64,000 nucleotides of DNA from Sutcliffiella horikoshii (GCF_019931755.1 NZ_CP082918.1:476001-540000), one strand, 5' to 3'. Positions 35,943-44,497 are shown, numbered from the stretch's first letter. Numbers and translations are program-made. The notes: a model not told the origin generated them from the sequence alone.

Positions 35943-35976
35943 AAAAGCCGAGAATACTTGCTATTCTCGGCTTTCT
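35943..35976. terminator. Terminator after dus
   Basis: Perfect 13-bp stem AAAGCCGAGAATA/TATTCTCGGCTTT (35944-35956 and 35962-35974). Nearly identical to the one at 36822-36860. Confidence 0.88.
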
Positions 35977-35996
35977 TGCGTCTGTGTATAAGGAAA

Positions 35997-36020
35997 TGGT
36001 TCGGCGTGCCTGTCCCCTCG
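35997..36020 (-). repeat. REP-like element, partner arm
   Basis: TGGTTCGGCGTGCCTGTCCCC faces the arm at 35898-35918 across the terminator hairpin. Confidence 0.78.
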
Positions 36021-36089
36021 ACTCAAAACATATTCACCCCCCTATCCGTAATATAAATATAGAAGTAACGGAGGGAGGAACCAATCATC

Positions 36090-36278
36090 TTGGATGTATC
36101 CTTACTGTTTTTCATCATCCCATTACTGTATTTACTGAGCTATGTGATTTTGTTTTGGGTTTTCGTGGACGCAAAAGAAAAGCATGGCACCAACATTGGT
36201 TGTTTATGGGCACTAATTGTATTTGCCACGGGTCCACTAGGGGTAATCGCTTACTTGATTGTTCGAAATGCTGATTGA
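36090..36278 (+). CDS. Small two-helix membrane protein
   Basis: 62 aa: helix, short VDAKEKHG loop, second helix ending in RNAD. The pattern (hydrophobic helix, W-x-F-V-D loop, G-P-L-G-V turn) is that of the PLDc_N-like mini membrane proteins of Bacillus. The TTG start at 36090 follows GGAGGGAGG by about 12 nt. Confidence 0.55.
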   Translation: MDVSLLFFIIPLLYLLSYVILFWVFVDAKEKHGTNIGCLWALIVFATGPLGVIAYLIVRNAD

Positions 36279-36302
36279 GTATAAACTAACTTGAATTTAA
36301 AA

Positions 36303-36330
36303 ATGGGCCGAGGTGCCTGTCCCTGTGGCC
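36303..36330 (-). repeat. REP-like element, single arm
   Basis: TGGGCCGAGGTGCCTGTCCC, 24 nt after the stop of the preceding small gene and just before the stay-green gene. Confidence 0.78.
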
Positions 36331-36349
36331 CAAGGAGTGGAGCTAATCT

Positions 36350-36796
36350 ATGGGGAAGCTAAATCCTGAAAAGCTACAAGTGGAGTTTAGACCGGGTGTA
36401 ACAATGACTCAGCCAATACTGGGACGAAAATATACATTAACGCATTCCGACATAACTGCTGAACTTTTTCTGACTGTAGGCTTACAATTTGCTTATGACA
36501 AAATCACCAATATGAGAGATGAGGTTTTAGCAGAATGGAAAATATCTAACGGTTGTTTATTTCTAAATGTTTACGTTTATGTGGGAGATTATGGTCCAGC
36601 CGTGAACGATCTCCGTAATACCATCTTCAGACGCGAATTACCATTGGCACTTGAAGCTATCGTCTATGGGGATCAAAAGTACTTAAAAGTAAATCCACCA
36701 TTAATGAATGCTCCCATCTGGATCCAGTTTGATTCCGCCGATCCTACCTACAACCGATTTGAGTACTGGGGTACTGCTAGAGATTATAGGTTATAA
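36350..36796 (+). CDS. Stay-green (SGR) family protein
   Basis: 148 aa. The blocks LTHSDITAELFLTVG (about residues 29-43), RDEVLAEW, FRRELPLALEAI and APIWIQFDSADP match the stay-green family, whose plant members remove Mg2+ from chlorophyll a. Bacillaceae carry bacterial homologues although they make no chlorophyll, so the native substrate is unknown; another metallated tetrapyrrole is a possible guess. Cytosolic, with GGAGTGGAG before the ATG. Flanked by two nearly identical terminators. Confidence 0.85.
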   Translation: MGKLNPEKLQVEFRPGVTMTQPILGRKYTLTHSDITAELFLTVGLQFAYDKITNMRDEVLAEWKISNGCLFLNVYVYVGDYGPAVNDLRNTIFRRELPLALEAIVYGDQKYLKVNPPLMNAPIWIQFDSADPTYNRFEYWGTARDYRL

Positions 36797-36821
36797 GGGC
36801 CCGTTGTCCCACTATTGCATA

Positions 36822-36860
36822 CAAAAAAGAGCCGAGAATATTAGCTATTCTCGGCTCTAT
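36822..36860. terminator. Terminator after the stay-green gene
   Basis: 13-bp stem AGAGCCGAGAATA/TATTCTCGGCTCT (36828-36840 and 36846-36858). It lies between two convergent genes. Confidence 0.8.
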
Positions 36861-36880
36861 GTGTGTCCTCCACAACAAAA

Positions 36881-36901
36881 TGGGTCACCGTGCATGTCCC
36901 C
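36881..36901 (-). repeat. REP-like element inside the 3' end of an MFS gene
   Basis: TGGGTCACCGTGCATGTCCCC. Read on the minus strand it encodes the last residues RGHAR and the stop of the MFS gene. Confidence 0.82.
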
Positions 36902-38084
36902 TTGACGCCTCTTTCCGATCCAAATTATAACTCAAAAAAGTAAGCAAACTAGCACACACAGCTACAATTCCACCAACCCATGTTACATGAATAAGACCGA
37001 CTTGATGGTAGACAAGTCCACCAAGGGCTGACCCCATAGCGATGCCGACGTTACTTGCAACAGGCATGAGGGAAGCCGCGAGCCCTGTTGCACTAGGCTG
37101 ATAGATCTTGGCTAGGTCTATCAGGTAAAGCTGGGTGGATGTAGTTAAAAGAATGGCCATCAATGACATCAATCCAATGTTTACAAGTCCTAACCCAAAA
37201 TGATTAATGGTCCAAAATAAGCTGATCAATACAGCTGCCTGCACAAGAAACACAAATCGGAGGCGACCGATTGCATTATGACTGGCTATTTTACCCGCCA
37301 AGATGTTGCTGAAAATCGAGATGAATCCGTATCCGAAAAGAATCAAACTGATGGAATAGCTTGGTGCTCCCATTCCTTTTAGAATCGGAACAAGATAAGT
37401 AAAGACGACATAAGTTGCCCCAAATCCTAGAGCAGGAATGAAAAAGGCAATCAAGATTCGCGGATTGGTCAGCAGTGAGAACTGATCACGGATCGAGCTA
37501 CGAACCTGGCTGAGCTTGCTTGGCAACACGAAGTAAGATGCAAGGAACGCCAATACTCCCAATATCGTCGTCAGCATGAAAGTGGAATTCCAGCCGAACC
37601 AAGATGCTACGACCGTTCCAATCGGTACTCCGATGACGTTCGCAAGGGTGAAACCACCGAACACAAAAGAAATGGCAAGCCCGCGCTTTGCAGCCGGCAT
37701 GGTTTCACTTGCGACGATCATCGCCAGAGAGATGAGAACCCCCGTCACAATTGCCGTCAAAATCCGAAAAGAAAGAAGCATCGTGTAGGACGTGGACACC
37801 GCGCACAAAGCATTAAAAATGATGAAAGCTCCTATTAAAAACAACATCCATTTACGCTTTGGAAAATGACTTGTTGCAGACATCACAATCGGTGTGGCAA
37901 TGGCAAACGTAATGGCAAATGCAGAAACAAGTGTACCTGCTTTTGCATTAGACATATCAAGGCTTGAAGAAATCTCCGTCAAGATTCCAACTATAACAAA
38001 CTCGCTTGTACCTAGAACAAACGTTAATAAGGAAAGGGTTAAGATGAGCAACCAATGTTGCCTCGTTAATTTATCAGATTGCAT
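36885..38084 (-). CDS. MFS transporter, DHA1 family
   Basis: 399 aa, twelve helices. It starts LTFVLGTSEFVIVGILTEI, the AraJ/YdhP-like sugar- or drug-efflux branch of DHA1. The final residues RGHAR and the stop codon come from a REP element (36881-36901). A plausible native tail would have ended near LDRKEAS. Substrate unknown. Confidence 0.86.
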   Translation of the reverse strand: MQSDKLTRQHWLLILTLSLLTFVLGTSEFVIVGILTEISSSLDMSNAKAGTLVSAFAITFAIATPIVMSATSHFPKRKWMLFLIGAFIIFNALCAVSTSYTMLLSFRILTAIVTGVLISLAMIVASETMPAAKRGLAISFVFGGFTLANVIGVPIGTVVASWFGWNSTFMLTTILGVLAFLASYFVLPSKLSQVRSSIRDQFSLLTNPRILIAFFIPALGFGATYVVFTYLVPILKGMGAPSYSISLILFGYGFISIFSNILAGKIASHNAIGRLRFVFLVQAAVLISLFWTINHFGLGLVNIGLMSLMAILLTTSTQLYLIDLAKIYQPSATGLAASLMPVASNVGIAMGSALGGLVYHQVGLIHVTWVGGIVAVCASLLTFLSYNLDRKEASRGHAR

Positions 38085-38185
38085 AAATACCTCTTTTCTA
38101 AGCTGAATGGAAATGTGTTATGTGGTAAGTAAACAACCTAAATATCATAACATAATGATTGTTGTATAAGAAATATTCTCGTATT

Positions 38186-38218
38186 CAAAAAAACACGCCA
38201 AACCCTGGAAGTTTGACG
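38186..38218 (-). terminator. Terminator of the V4R-STAS gene
   Basis: On the minus strand the stem CGTCAAAC/GTTTGGCG (38210-38217 and 38195-38202) is followed by TGTTTTTTT. Confidence 0.78.
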
Positions 38219-38225
38219 AGTTTCT

Positions 38226-39245
38226 TCAGATTATTCTTCTTCCATTCTGAGCGAGGGCAAAATGAATGCCGTGCTGCAGCGACTGGAAGAAATCGAAATG
38301 AGTGAGATCAATGTCTGCTTTTGTAATTTCCAAGCTTAGCTGGGCGGAAATACCGACTAGAATGGTCTTTATTCCCAGTAGTTCTGCGGAACAACCTAGC
38401 TTTTCAATCATGCTTGCTGTATATGGTGTCAGATTGTCATCCATCCCGGTTAAATCAAGTACGAGATAGCTTGCTTTGTGCTTTGGAAGATTATACAGGG
38501 TTTTTACAATCAGCTCGTCTGCCCGTTCCTCATCATATTTTCCTAGAAGGGAAACCACCACAATTCCTTCTAATACAGGTATTACGGGAGAAGATATTGT
38601 CTTGATCAGCTCTTTTAGTTCTTTTGTTTTTTCTTCCACTACTTTTTCCAGCTTTTCTATCTGCTCCGCCTCTTTTTGACGGGCAAGCTGGTGGATGTTT
38701 TGGGCAACATTCACTTCTTTTGGGAAATATTCGATAGTGGTATATTCATGGCCCTCTATCTGATGCTGCAGGATTTTATACCAGATGTCCGTTTTGAATA
38801 GGCCAGTAAAAATCCCTGCATAATGTGCCGCAAGGAAATTGCCGCCGGTTTTCTTTCCTTGTGCCTGATTGATTTTATATTCCCAGTCATCCTTGAGCTG
38901 GACGGTCAATGTGTAATTATCCACATCCAGGTTTTTTACATAAGCTCTTCCCCATCCGGCAGATGCATAGGTATTGGTAATCAAGCCAGCTATTTTTTCA
39001 ATACTGATATCTGTCATATCTTCAAAATATTTTCCAACTACCGCACCTTGCCGATAGCCTGTGGATTCCATTACAAGGCAGGTCGCTTCCTGGCCGGAAA
39101 CCTCTTCAATTGTATCAAAGAAGGTTTTCATCGCCGATGAGATCCAAAATAGGACAGCATCCTCCCCTTCAAAGAGAAATTTCCCTTTTTCTAAATCCCA
39201 TTCAAACTGAAGACCTTCTATATCGATTTTTGGAAGTGTACTCAT
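38226..39245 (-). CDS. V4R-domain / RsbR-type STAS protein
   Basis: 339 aa. The N-terminal 175 residues resemble a V4R/XylR_N small-molecule-binding domain (LVMESTGYRQGAVVGKYFED; GNFLAAHYAGIFTGLF). A coiled coil at about 190-215 (KEAEQIEKLEKVVEEKTKEL) leads into a C-terminal STAS domain (about 218-335) of RsbR type: SSPVIPVLEGIVVVSLLG, and LVLDLTGMDD with the Thr at the RsbR phosphorylation position. RsbR paralogues build the stressosome that controls sigma-B-type signalling. Here a ligand-binding module would replace the globin-like sensor. Cytosolic. Confidence 0.78.
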   Translation of the reverse strand: MSTLPKIDIEGLQFEWDLEKGKFLFEGEDAVLFWISSAMKTFFDTIEEVSGQEATCLVMESTGYRQGAVVGKYFEDMTDISIEKIAGLITNTYASAGWGRAYVKNLDVDNYTLTVQLKDDWEYKINQAQGKKTGGNFLAAHYAGIFTGLFKTDIWYKILQHQIEGHEYTTIEYFPKEVNVAQNIHQLARQKEAEQIEKLEKVVEEKTKELKELIKTISSPVIPVLEGIVVVSLLGKYDEERADELIVKTLYNLPKHKASYLVLDLTGMDDNLTPYTASMIEKLGCSAELLGIKTILVGISAQLSLEITKADIDLTHFDFFQSLQHGIHFALAQNGRRII

Positions 39246-39399
39246 TTTCTTACCAAATCCTTTATTTTTTTATTATTATAAACTAATTAATATCCTATTA
39301 AAAGGAGATGGATATAAATGAAAGACTAATATAAAAACTAGCTATGAAAAAGCTCTACCTGATATTCTAGCCTTCCCTGCGTATTTGGAATATAAAAAG

Positions 39400-39425
39400 G
39401 GTCGAGGAACCTGTCCCTCGACCCA
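39400..39425 (-). repeat. REP-like variant forming a complete terminator-like hairpin
   Basis: GGGTCGAGGAACCTGTCCCTCGACCC folds on itself (GGGTCGAGG with CCTCGACCC on the minus strand), with A and T runs flanking. It uses the GGTTCC variant of the arm, as does the copy in helD. It is the only feature I see in 39246-39584. Confidence 0.65.
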
Positions 39426-39584
39426 AAAAAAGACTTGAATCCACCACAAATCCATGGTAAATTCAAATAGACTGTATTGTATATGTGTGACGTTACTTAT
39501 AATTATCCTATTATAATCATACAATACAACCCATCTTCGAGTCAACCCCCTAAGTATCCATTTTTGAAAAAAAGGAGTGTTTGC

Positions 39585-41915
39585 ATGAGTACGGAATTTC
39601 AGTTGGAGCAAAAACGTGTGGACAATGTGATGGAGACCATTACAGAGGAGATCGGGAAGTTAGAGAAAGAGACTTCCAGACGTAAGGATGAAGTCATTCA
39701 TATTCGCAAACACTTTTGGGAAGAAGTAAAGGTTAGTACGGATTCATTTGATGATTATCTGGAAACGATCATTGGCTTGAGACAAGAGGCGCAAGCGTTG
39801 TCGGTGAGTCAGAGCTCCCATAGACATGCCGCCAAGCGTCTGATCACCCTGCGGAAAATGGAGGAGATTCCTTATTTCGGCCGAATCGATTTTAAAGAGG
39901 ACGGCACTTCAGAGGGGGAGCAGGTCTATATTGGAATTTCTGCCCTCATGGATCAAAGTGGGGAGGACTTCCTAATTTATGATTGGCGAGCGCCGATCTC
40001 AAGCGTCTACTATGATTACCAGCCGGGGCGGGCTATGTACACAACTCCGGAAGGTGAAATCAAGGGCACCTTGGAAAAGAAGTGGCAGTACCTAATCCGA
40101 AATGGTGAGCTTGAATCCATGTTTGATACAAGTCTCACGATTGGGGATGAAATTTTACAAAAGGTGCTCGGGAAAGCGACCGCAGACAACTATATGCATA
40201 ATATCGTCGCCACCATCCAACAGGAGCAGAACCGGATTATCCGACATGACAGAGGAAGACTCTTAATTGTTCATGGTGCGGCAGGCAGTGGAAAGACGTC
40301 GGCTGCTCTTCAACGAATTGCGTATTTACTTTATAAATACAGAAATAGTCTTGATGCCGACCAGATTCTTTTATTTTCACCAAACTCGATGTTCAAAAGC
40401 TATGTGTCCAATGTCTTGCCGGAGCTTGGCGAGGAAAGTATGGAGCAGGTTACCTTTCAAGAGTATCTTGACCACAGGCTTTCCAAAGCGTTTCAGGTGG
40501 AGAATCCGTATGAGCAATTGGAGTATGTGTTGACGGAGAGTGGTTCGCCTGGTTATAGTGCAAGGCTTGCAGGCATAAAATTTAAGGCTTCGTTGCGGTT
40601 TTATGATGCAATTCAATCTTATATAGAGTCGTTAGCGTCAGAAGGAATGACGTTTAAAGACATCACCTTTAGAGGGGAAACAATTTTAACGGCACAGCAA
40701 ATTGCGGACCGTTTTTATCAGCAAGAAACCTCGCTTCGCCTGTCCAATCGCCTGGAAAAGTTGAAGGATTGGCTGATTACAGAGTTAAAAACGATCCAGA
40801 AATCGGAAAGCGATAAGCCGTGGGTTCAGGAGGAAATGGAACTTCTCAGTAACGAAGAATACAATGAAGCCCGTGCCTTTTTGGCGAAAAAGAAAGGCTT
40901 TGAAAGGGAAGAGGTTGCGGATTATGAAGTCGACCCAAGGGCACTTGCGAGGTTGCTTGTGCATAAAAAGATGAAACCATTGCGTCAAAGGGTCCGTGCT
41001 TATCAATTTATCAACTTTAAGGCGTTGTATGAGCAGATTTTTGCAGAGCCGGAGCGGGTTGGCCAGTGGCTGGAAGGGGCGCCGCCTGAAGAGTGGCCGG
41101 CGATCTGCCAGGGAACAATAGCGGCCCTAAATGAAGGTAAGCTGATGTATGAGGATGCGACACCATTTTTACTATTAAAAGAATTGATTCTTGGTTTTCA
41201 GATTAACAGCTCGATCAAGCATATTGTTGTGGACGAAGCCCAGGATTACTCCCCGTTTCAATTTGAGTTCATGAAGAGGCTTTTCCCAGCTGCCAGAATG
41301 ACCGTCCTGGGGGACTTTAACCAGGCGATCTTTGCCCATGCAAGTGAAGCGGTCAACTTTGACGTGCTGGAGGGTCTTTATGGACCGGAAAAGACAGAGA
41401 TTATTAATATAACAAGGAGCTACCGTTCCACACGGCCTATTATCGAGTTTACGAGAAGACTTGTTCCAAACGGAGATAAAATTATCCCGTTTGACCGTGA
41501 CGGCGAGGAGCCAGTAATGACGGAAGTGGCTGATTTTGAGAGCCTGCATGCAGGGATCACTGAGAGAGTGGAGGAGTTAAAGGCCCGGGGCTATCACAGT
41601 ATAGCTATTATCTGTAAGTCGAGTGAAGAGAGTGGTCGTGCATATGAAGCACTTTCTTCAGGTATCGAGGAATTAAAGCTGTTGAAAATGAACTCCATGG
41701 AGTACGAACAAGGCATAGTCGTCGTTCCGTCCTACTTGTCAAAAGGCATCGAGTTTGACGCGGTCATTATTTATAATGCATCCGATGAAGTCTATGGCGA
41801 CGAGAGTTTAAGGAGAGTCTTCTATACAGCATGTACCAGAGCAATGCATTATTTGGAGATTTGTAGTGTGGGGAAGGGTTGTGGGGACAGGTTCCTTGAC
41901 CCGGGTGTGCGTTAA
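39585..41915 (+). CDS. helD: RNA polymerase recycling motor HelD
   Basis: 776 aa UvrD/Rep-like superfamily 1 ATPase. The N-terminal coiled-coil arm (QKRVDNVMETITEEIGKLEK onwards) enters RNA polymerase in the known HelD structures. Walker A is HGAAGSGKTSAAL (about residues 228-240), Walker B IVVDEAQDYSPFQ, and later motifs are SYRSTRPI and SKGIEFDAVI. HelD removes stalled RNA polymerase from DNA. The ATG at 39585 follows AAAGGAG. The last ten residues (GDRFLDPGVR) are encoded by a REP arm. Confidence 0.92.
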   Translation: MSTEFQLEQKRVDNVMETITEEIGKLEKETSRRKDEVIHIRKHFWEEVKVSTDSFDDYLETIIGLRQEAQALSVSQSSHRHAAKRLITLRKMEEIPYFGRIDFKEDGTSEGEQVYIGISALMDQSGEDFLIYDWRAPISSVYYDYQPGRAMYTTPEGEIKGTLEKKWQYLIRNGELESMFDTSLTIGDEILQKVLGKATADNYMHNIVATIQQEQNRIIRHDRGRLLIVHGAAGSGKTSAALQRIAYLLYKYRNSLDADQILLFSPNSMFKSYVSNVLPELGEESMEQVTFQEYLDHRLSKAFQVENPYEQLEYVLTESGSPGYSARLAGIKFKASLRFYDAIQSYIESLASEGMTFKDITFRGETILTAQQIADRFYQQETSLRLSNRLEKLKDWLITELKTIQKSESDKPWVQEEMELLSNEEYNEARAFLAKKKGFEREEVADYEVDPRALARLLVHKKMKPLRQRVRAYQFINFKALYEQIFAEPERVGQWLEGAPPEEWPAICQGTIAALNEGKLMYEDATPFLLLKELILGFQINSSIKHIVVDEAQDYSPFQFEFMKRLFPAARMTVLGDFNQAIFAHASEAVNFDVLEGLYGPEKTEIINITRSYRSTRPIIEFTRRLVPNGDKIIPFDRDGEEPVMTEVADFESLHAGITERVEELKARGYHSIAIICKSSEESGRAYEALSSGIEELKLLKMNSMEYEQGIVVVPSYLSKGIEFDAVIIYNASDEVYGDESLRRVFYTACTRAMHYLEICSVGKGCGDRFLDPGVR
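41881..41903 (+). repeat. REP-like element inside the 3' end of helD
   Basis: GGGGACAGGTTCCTTGACCC lies within the last codons of helD and is read as GDRFLDP. It shares the GGTTCC variant with 39400-39425. Confidence 0.82.
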
Positions 41916-42017
41916 TGTAATTAAGTGGTTAGCCACAAACAAATGATAAAGGTATTATTTGTAATTAGAAGAAGGAATATGTGTGTTTTATAATTGAACG
42001 GGCGGGCTGTGAGCTGA

Positions 42018-42062
42018 AGGGACAGGCACTTTGACCCGTGGTGGGCCGCCGTGCCTGTCCCC
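42018..42062. repeat. REP-like element, inverted pair
   Basis: Arm AGGGACAGGCACTTTGACCC (42018-42038) faces GGGCCGCCGTGCCTGTCCCC (42042-42062), with only a few bases between. It lies between helD and the next operon. Confidence 0.85.
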
Positions 42063-42119
42063 ACAACCCACTGAAACTTTTCTTCTGCAAATTCGTAAAT
42101 AAAAGCAGGAGGCGATAAT

Positions 42120-42155
42120 ATGCAAAAAATATGGTGCTCGGTGAAAGCCTCATGA
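42120..42155 (+). CDS. 11-residue leader peptide, coupled by ATGA overlap
   Basis: A short frame of 11 codons begins at ATG 42120 with a perfect AGGAGG 7 nt upstream and ends in TGA at 42153-42155. The stop overlaps the start codon of the next membrane protein (ATG 42152). The larger gene has no ribosome binding site of its own, so its translation probably depends on this mini-ORF. The alternative is an ancestral frame that has been shifted. Confidence 0.5.
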   Translation: MQKIWCSVKAS

Positions 42156-42643
42156 AATTCTATTGGCTGAAACAATCCGCGGTAATTTCTTTACTTTTTT
42201 TATTTGCATTCATAGCAAATTTCAATCTAGTGAATCCTTATTCGACTATGGAAAGCACACTATTAAAACAGCTGGTCATCCTGTTGTCTATTTCGCTGAT
42301 CTTGTTTGCGTGTAATCAATTGCTCTATAACTATGCAAAGAATAAAAAGCAATTCATGCAACATCCTATATGGGATAAAATGTTCATCGTCGTCCTACTT
42401 TGGTTAATGATTTCCTTTGCCCTGTTTATCGTGTTAATTCACATCACGCCATTACAAGACTTACTCAGTCAACATGCATGGCTGATGTTTCTAGTTGTCT
42501 ATTACTTTTTGTTTTTCATAAATCTATTCATTTTGTCTATTGTACATAAGGTGATGGACGCAACAGTAAAAGTAGAGAAGAAACTTGTTGTCACATGGAT
42601 CAGTTCTTCTCTATTAATAGCGATAATCTTATTAATGGGCTGA
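42152..42643 (+). CDS. Four-helix membrane protein
   Basis: 163 aa with four helices and few loop residues. The start at 42152 is inferred from the ATGA overlap with the leader ORF; an upstream in-frame ATG at 42131 has no ribosome binding site. The stop TGA abuts a REP arm. Function unknown. Confidence 0.6.
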   Translation: MKFYWLKQSAVISLLFLFAFIANFNLVNPYSTMESTLLKQLVILLSISLILFACNQLLYNYAKNKKQFMQHPIWDKMFIVVLLWLMISFALFIVLIHITPLQDLLSQHAWLMFLVVYYFLFFINLFILSIVHKVMDATVKVEKKLVVTWISSSLLIAIILLMG

Positions 42644-42690
42644 AGGGACAGGCACTATGACCCGTGGTGGGTCCTCGTGCCTGTCCCCTC
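42643..42690. repeat. REP-like element, inverted pair at a stop codon
   Basis: Arm AGGGACAGGCACTATGACCC (42643-42663) begins at the last base of the TGA stop of the membrane-protein gene. The partner GGGTCCTCGTGCCTGTCCCC ends at 42688, 14 nt from the stop of the convergent anti-sigma gene. Confidence 0.85.
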
Positions 42691-42701
42691 AACTCTCCTC
42701 G

Positions 42702-43862
42702 CTACTGGATCGGCATAAATGACACGGCCCAACTGCCGTCTTCTTCTTTCACCATTTGAAAGCCCCATTCTTGACCATAGAGGTTCGTATAGCTGATGTA
42801 TCCACTATCCCCTCGGTCATGGAAGATGCCATCCTGGATTCCGAAGAACGTCTCGCGGATTTGTTCAGCCGAAGAATGACCCATTTCGCTCAAGTATTCC
42901 TCTTTATCAATTTGCATCATGTCCTGCCTGTCTGTGTAAAGTTCATATTTTAATTCCCTTTCCTCTTCCAGAGCAGCCTGCACATAAAGCTTGGCGATGC
43001 TGACAGGGGAGAGGTCCATTAAAAGTTGTGTATCGAACTCCGTTTTTAGTAGCTGGTAGACTTCCATTTCTTCATTGGACAGCTCGAAGTTCTCTGCGTT
43101 TGGATTTGCTTCTTCGAGTACGGTACTTAACGAATCTGGATAAATAGTATTTATTGAATAGATAGGTTGCCCTTCCTCAGTCAAGCCATAAATTTCAAAC
43201 ATCATATCAGGATCCACATCCACAAAAGAAAACCAATATCTTTCTCCGTTCTCAGTTGTAATAATTTCTACAGGGTATTTTTGTTCGCTTTCACCCCTGC
43301 TCACAATCACTTCTGCTATTTCTGGATTGATTATCTTACCAAACACTAGAGGGAATGGAGATTCTTCCGTGGAAGGAGATAATAATTGTTGACTGAGCTC
43401 CTCCTTTTCCAAAAAGGAATGACTACCTCTATCAAACGTTTCCATCCAGCCATCCTGCGTTCTCTGAATGAATAAGGCATGTATTTGCGTATATCTTTCT
43501 TCTTTATTAGTTTGCTGGGTGAAAAAAACAACCACGCCATGCTCTACATTCTCTTGATGAATGATTTCCTCGTACATATAAGGAGTAAGAATCTCCTCAA
43601 GTCTTTCTGTCTGAATTTCATCTGCAACAACTACACTCTCACTCGGCCTCTCCAAGTTATTAAAAATCGCCGGGATTAAAATAAGCAGAAATATCAGCGC
43701 AGCCGAAGCTAATGCAAAATAATACTTACGTGGAGTGGAGGCTTTCCTCACCTCAGGCGAAGCACTCATTCTAGAATTTATCTGTTCTTGAACCTTCTCT
43801 CGTTCCTTTTCGCTCATCGCAACTTTTTGATTTAAGGATCGGAAGTCATTAGATTGCTTCAT
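42702..43862 (-). CDS. Membrane anti-sigma factor, RsiX-like topology
   Basis: 386 aa. A cytosolic N terminus of about 45 residues is followed by a single membrane helix (FALASAALIFLLILIPAIF, about 48-66) and a large extracellular domain. The gene overlaps the end of the ECF sigma gene by 14 nt. That position and topology define a cognate transmembrane anti-sigma factor. The extracellular domain has no recognised family. Confidence 0.72.
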   Translation of the reverse strand: MKQSNDFRSLNQKVAMSEKEREKVQEQINSRMSASPEVRKASTPRKYYFALASAALIFLLILIPAIFNNLERPSESVVVADEIQTERLEEILTPYMYEEIIHQENVEHGVVVFFTQQTNKEERYTQIHALFIQRTQDGWMETFDRGSHSFLEKEELSQQLLSPSTEESPFPLVFGKIINPEIAEVIVSRGESEQKYPVEIITTENGERYWFSFVDVDPDMMFEIYGLTEEGQPIYSINTIYPDSLSTVLEEANPNAENFELSNEEMEVYQLLKTEFDTQLLMDLSPVSIAKLYVQAALEEERELKYELYTDRQDMMQIDKEEYLSEMGHSSAEQIRETFFGIQDGIFHDRGDSGYISYTNLYGQEWGFQMVKEEDGSWAVSFMPIQ

Positions 43863-44373
43863 AACGGAACCCCTCCTTTTCCAGTTCTTTTCGCAGGACT
43901 TTCAAGGCCCGGAATAAATCAACCTTTACCTTTGCCTCGGAACACCCCAAAATCTCTGCTGTCTCACCTATAGAAAACTCCTTAATTTTACGTAAAATAA
44001 TAACATCCCTAAAGGAAGGTTTGATTTTACTTATGGCTAAATAGAGCTGCTTTTCGGACTCATTCAAGATGGCGATATCCTCTGCTGACTTTTCATCATG
44101 CATCCCAAAGGGGAGAAAGCTCAAATAGTTTGCTATTGTTCTATTTTTTCGTATAAAATCTATGGTTAGGTTACGCGCAATCCGGAATAACCAGCTTTTC
44201 TCACGACCACCTTGAAAATTTTCCAAATGATTATAAGCGCGAACAAACGTATCCTGCACAATATCCAACGCCTGCTCCCGCTCCCCAATCATAAAAAAAG
44301 CATAATTAAACACATCATTGCTATAGGTCTCATACCAATCATTAATCCGCTGTTTCCTACCGAGATGATTCAT
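43849..44373 (-). CDS. ECF RNA polymerase sigma factor, SigX-like
   Basis: 174 aa. Region 2 contains DVFNYAFFMIGEREQALDIVQDTFVRAYNHLENF and region 4 ends in IGETAEILGCSEAKVKVDLFRALKVLRKEL, both in blocks. It lacks a zinc anti-sigma sequence and fits the SigX/SigV/SigW branch. ATG 44373 is preferred; GTG at 44382 is possible. It overlaps the anti-sigma gene. A promoter of ECF type lies upstream (44406-44433), implying autoregulation. Confidence 0.88.
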   Translation of the reverse strand: MNHLGRKQRINDWYETYSNDVFNYAFFMIGEREQALDIVQDTFVRAYNHLENFQGGREKSWLFRIARNLTIDFIRKNRTIANYLSFLPFGMHDEKSAEDIAILNESEKQLYLAISKIKPSFRDVIILRKIKEFSIGETAEILGCSEAKVKVDLFRALKVLRKELEKEGFRYEAI

Positions 44374-44405
44374 ACCCCCCACCCCTTTCTTATCTCTTTA
44401 CTATT

Positions 44406-44433
44406 ACAACGGACGGGGAGAGGAAAAGTTACA
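44406..44433 (-). promoter_or_regulatory. ECF-type promoter of the sigma/anti-sigma operon
   Basis: Minus strand: -35 TGTAAC (44428-44433), 16-bp spacer (44412-44427) and -10 CGTTGT (44406-44411). The -35 AAC and the 16-bp spacing are standard for Bacillus ECF promoters. The -10 element falls 33 nt before the ATG. Confidence 0.6.
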
Positions 44434-44445
44434 AAAAAGAATCGA

Positions 44446-44497
44446 GGGGACAGACACCGTGACCCAATCTAAAATGGGTCGTCGTGCCTGTCCCCTC
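44446..44497. repeat. REP-like element, inverted pair
   Basis: Arm GGGGACAGACACCGTGACCCA (44446-44466) faces TGGGTCGTCGTGCCTGTCCCC (44475-44495). It lies between the sigma-factor promoter and the 3' end of the GNAT gene. Confidence 0.87.

Noticed and set aside
39477..39584. Longer helD start at 39477
   Set aside because: The extra 36 residues are not HelD-like and have no ribosome binding site, whereas ATG 39585 has AAAGGAG and begins the known coiled-coil arm.
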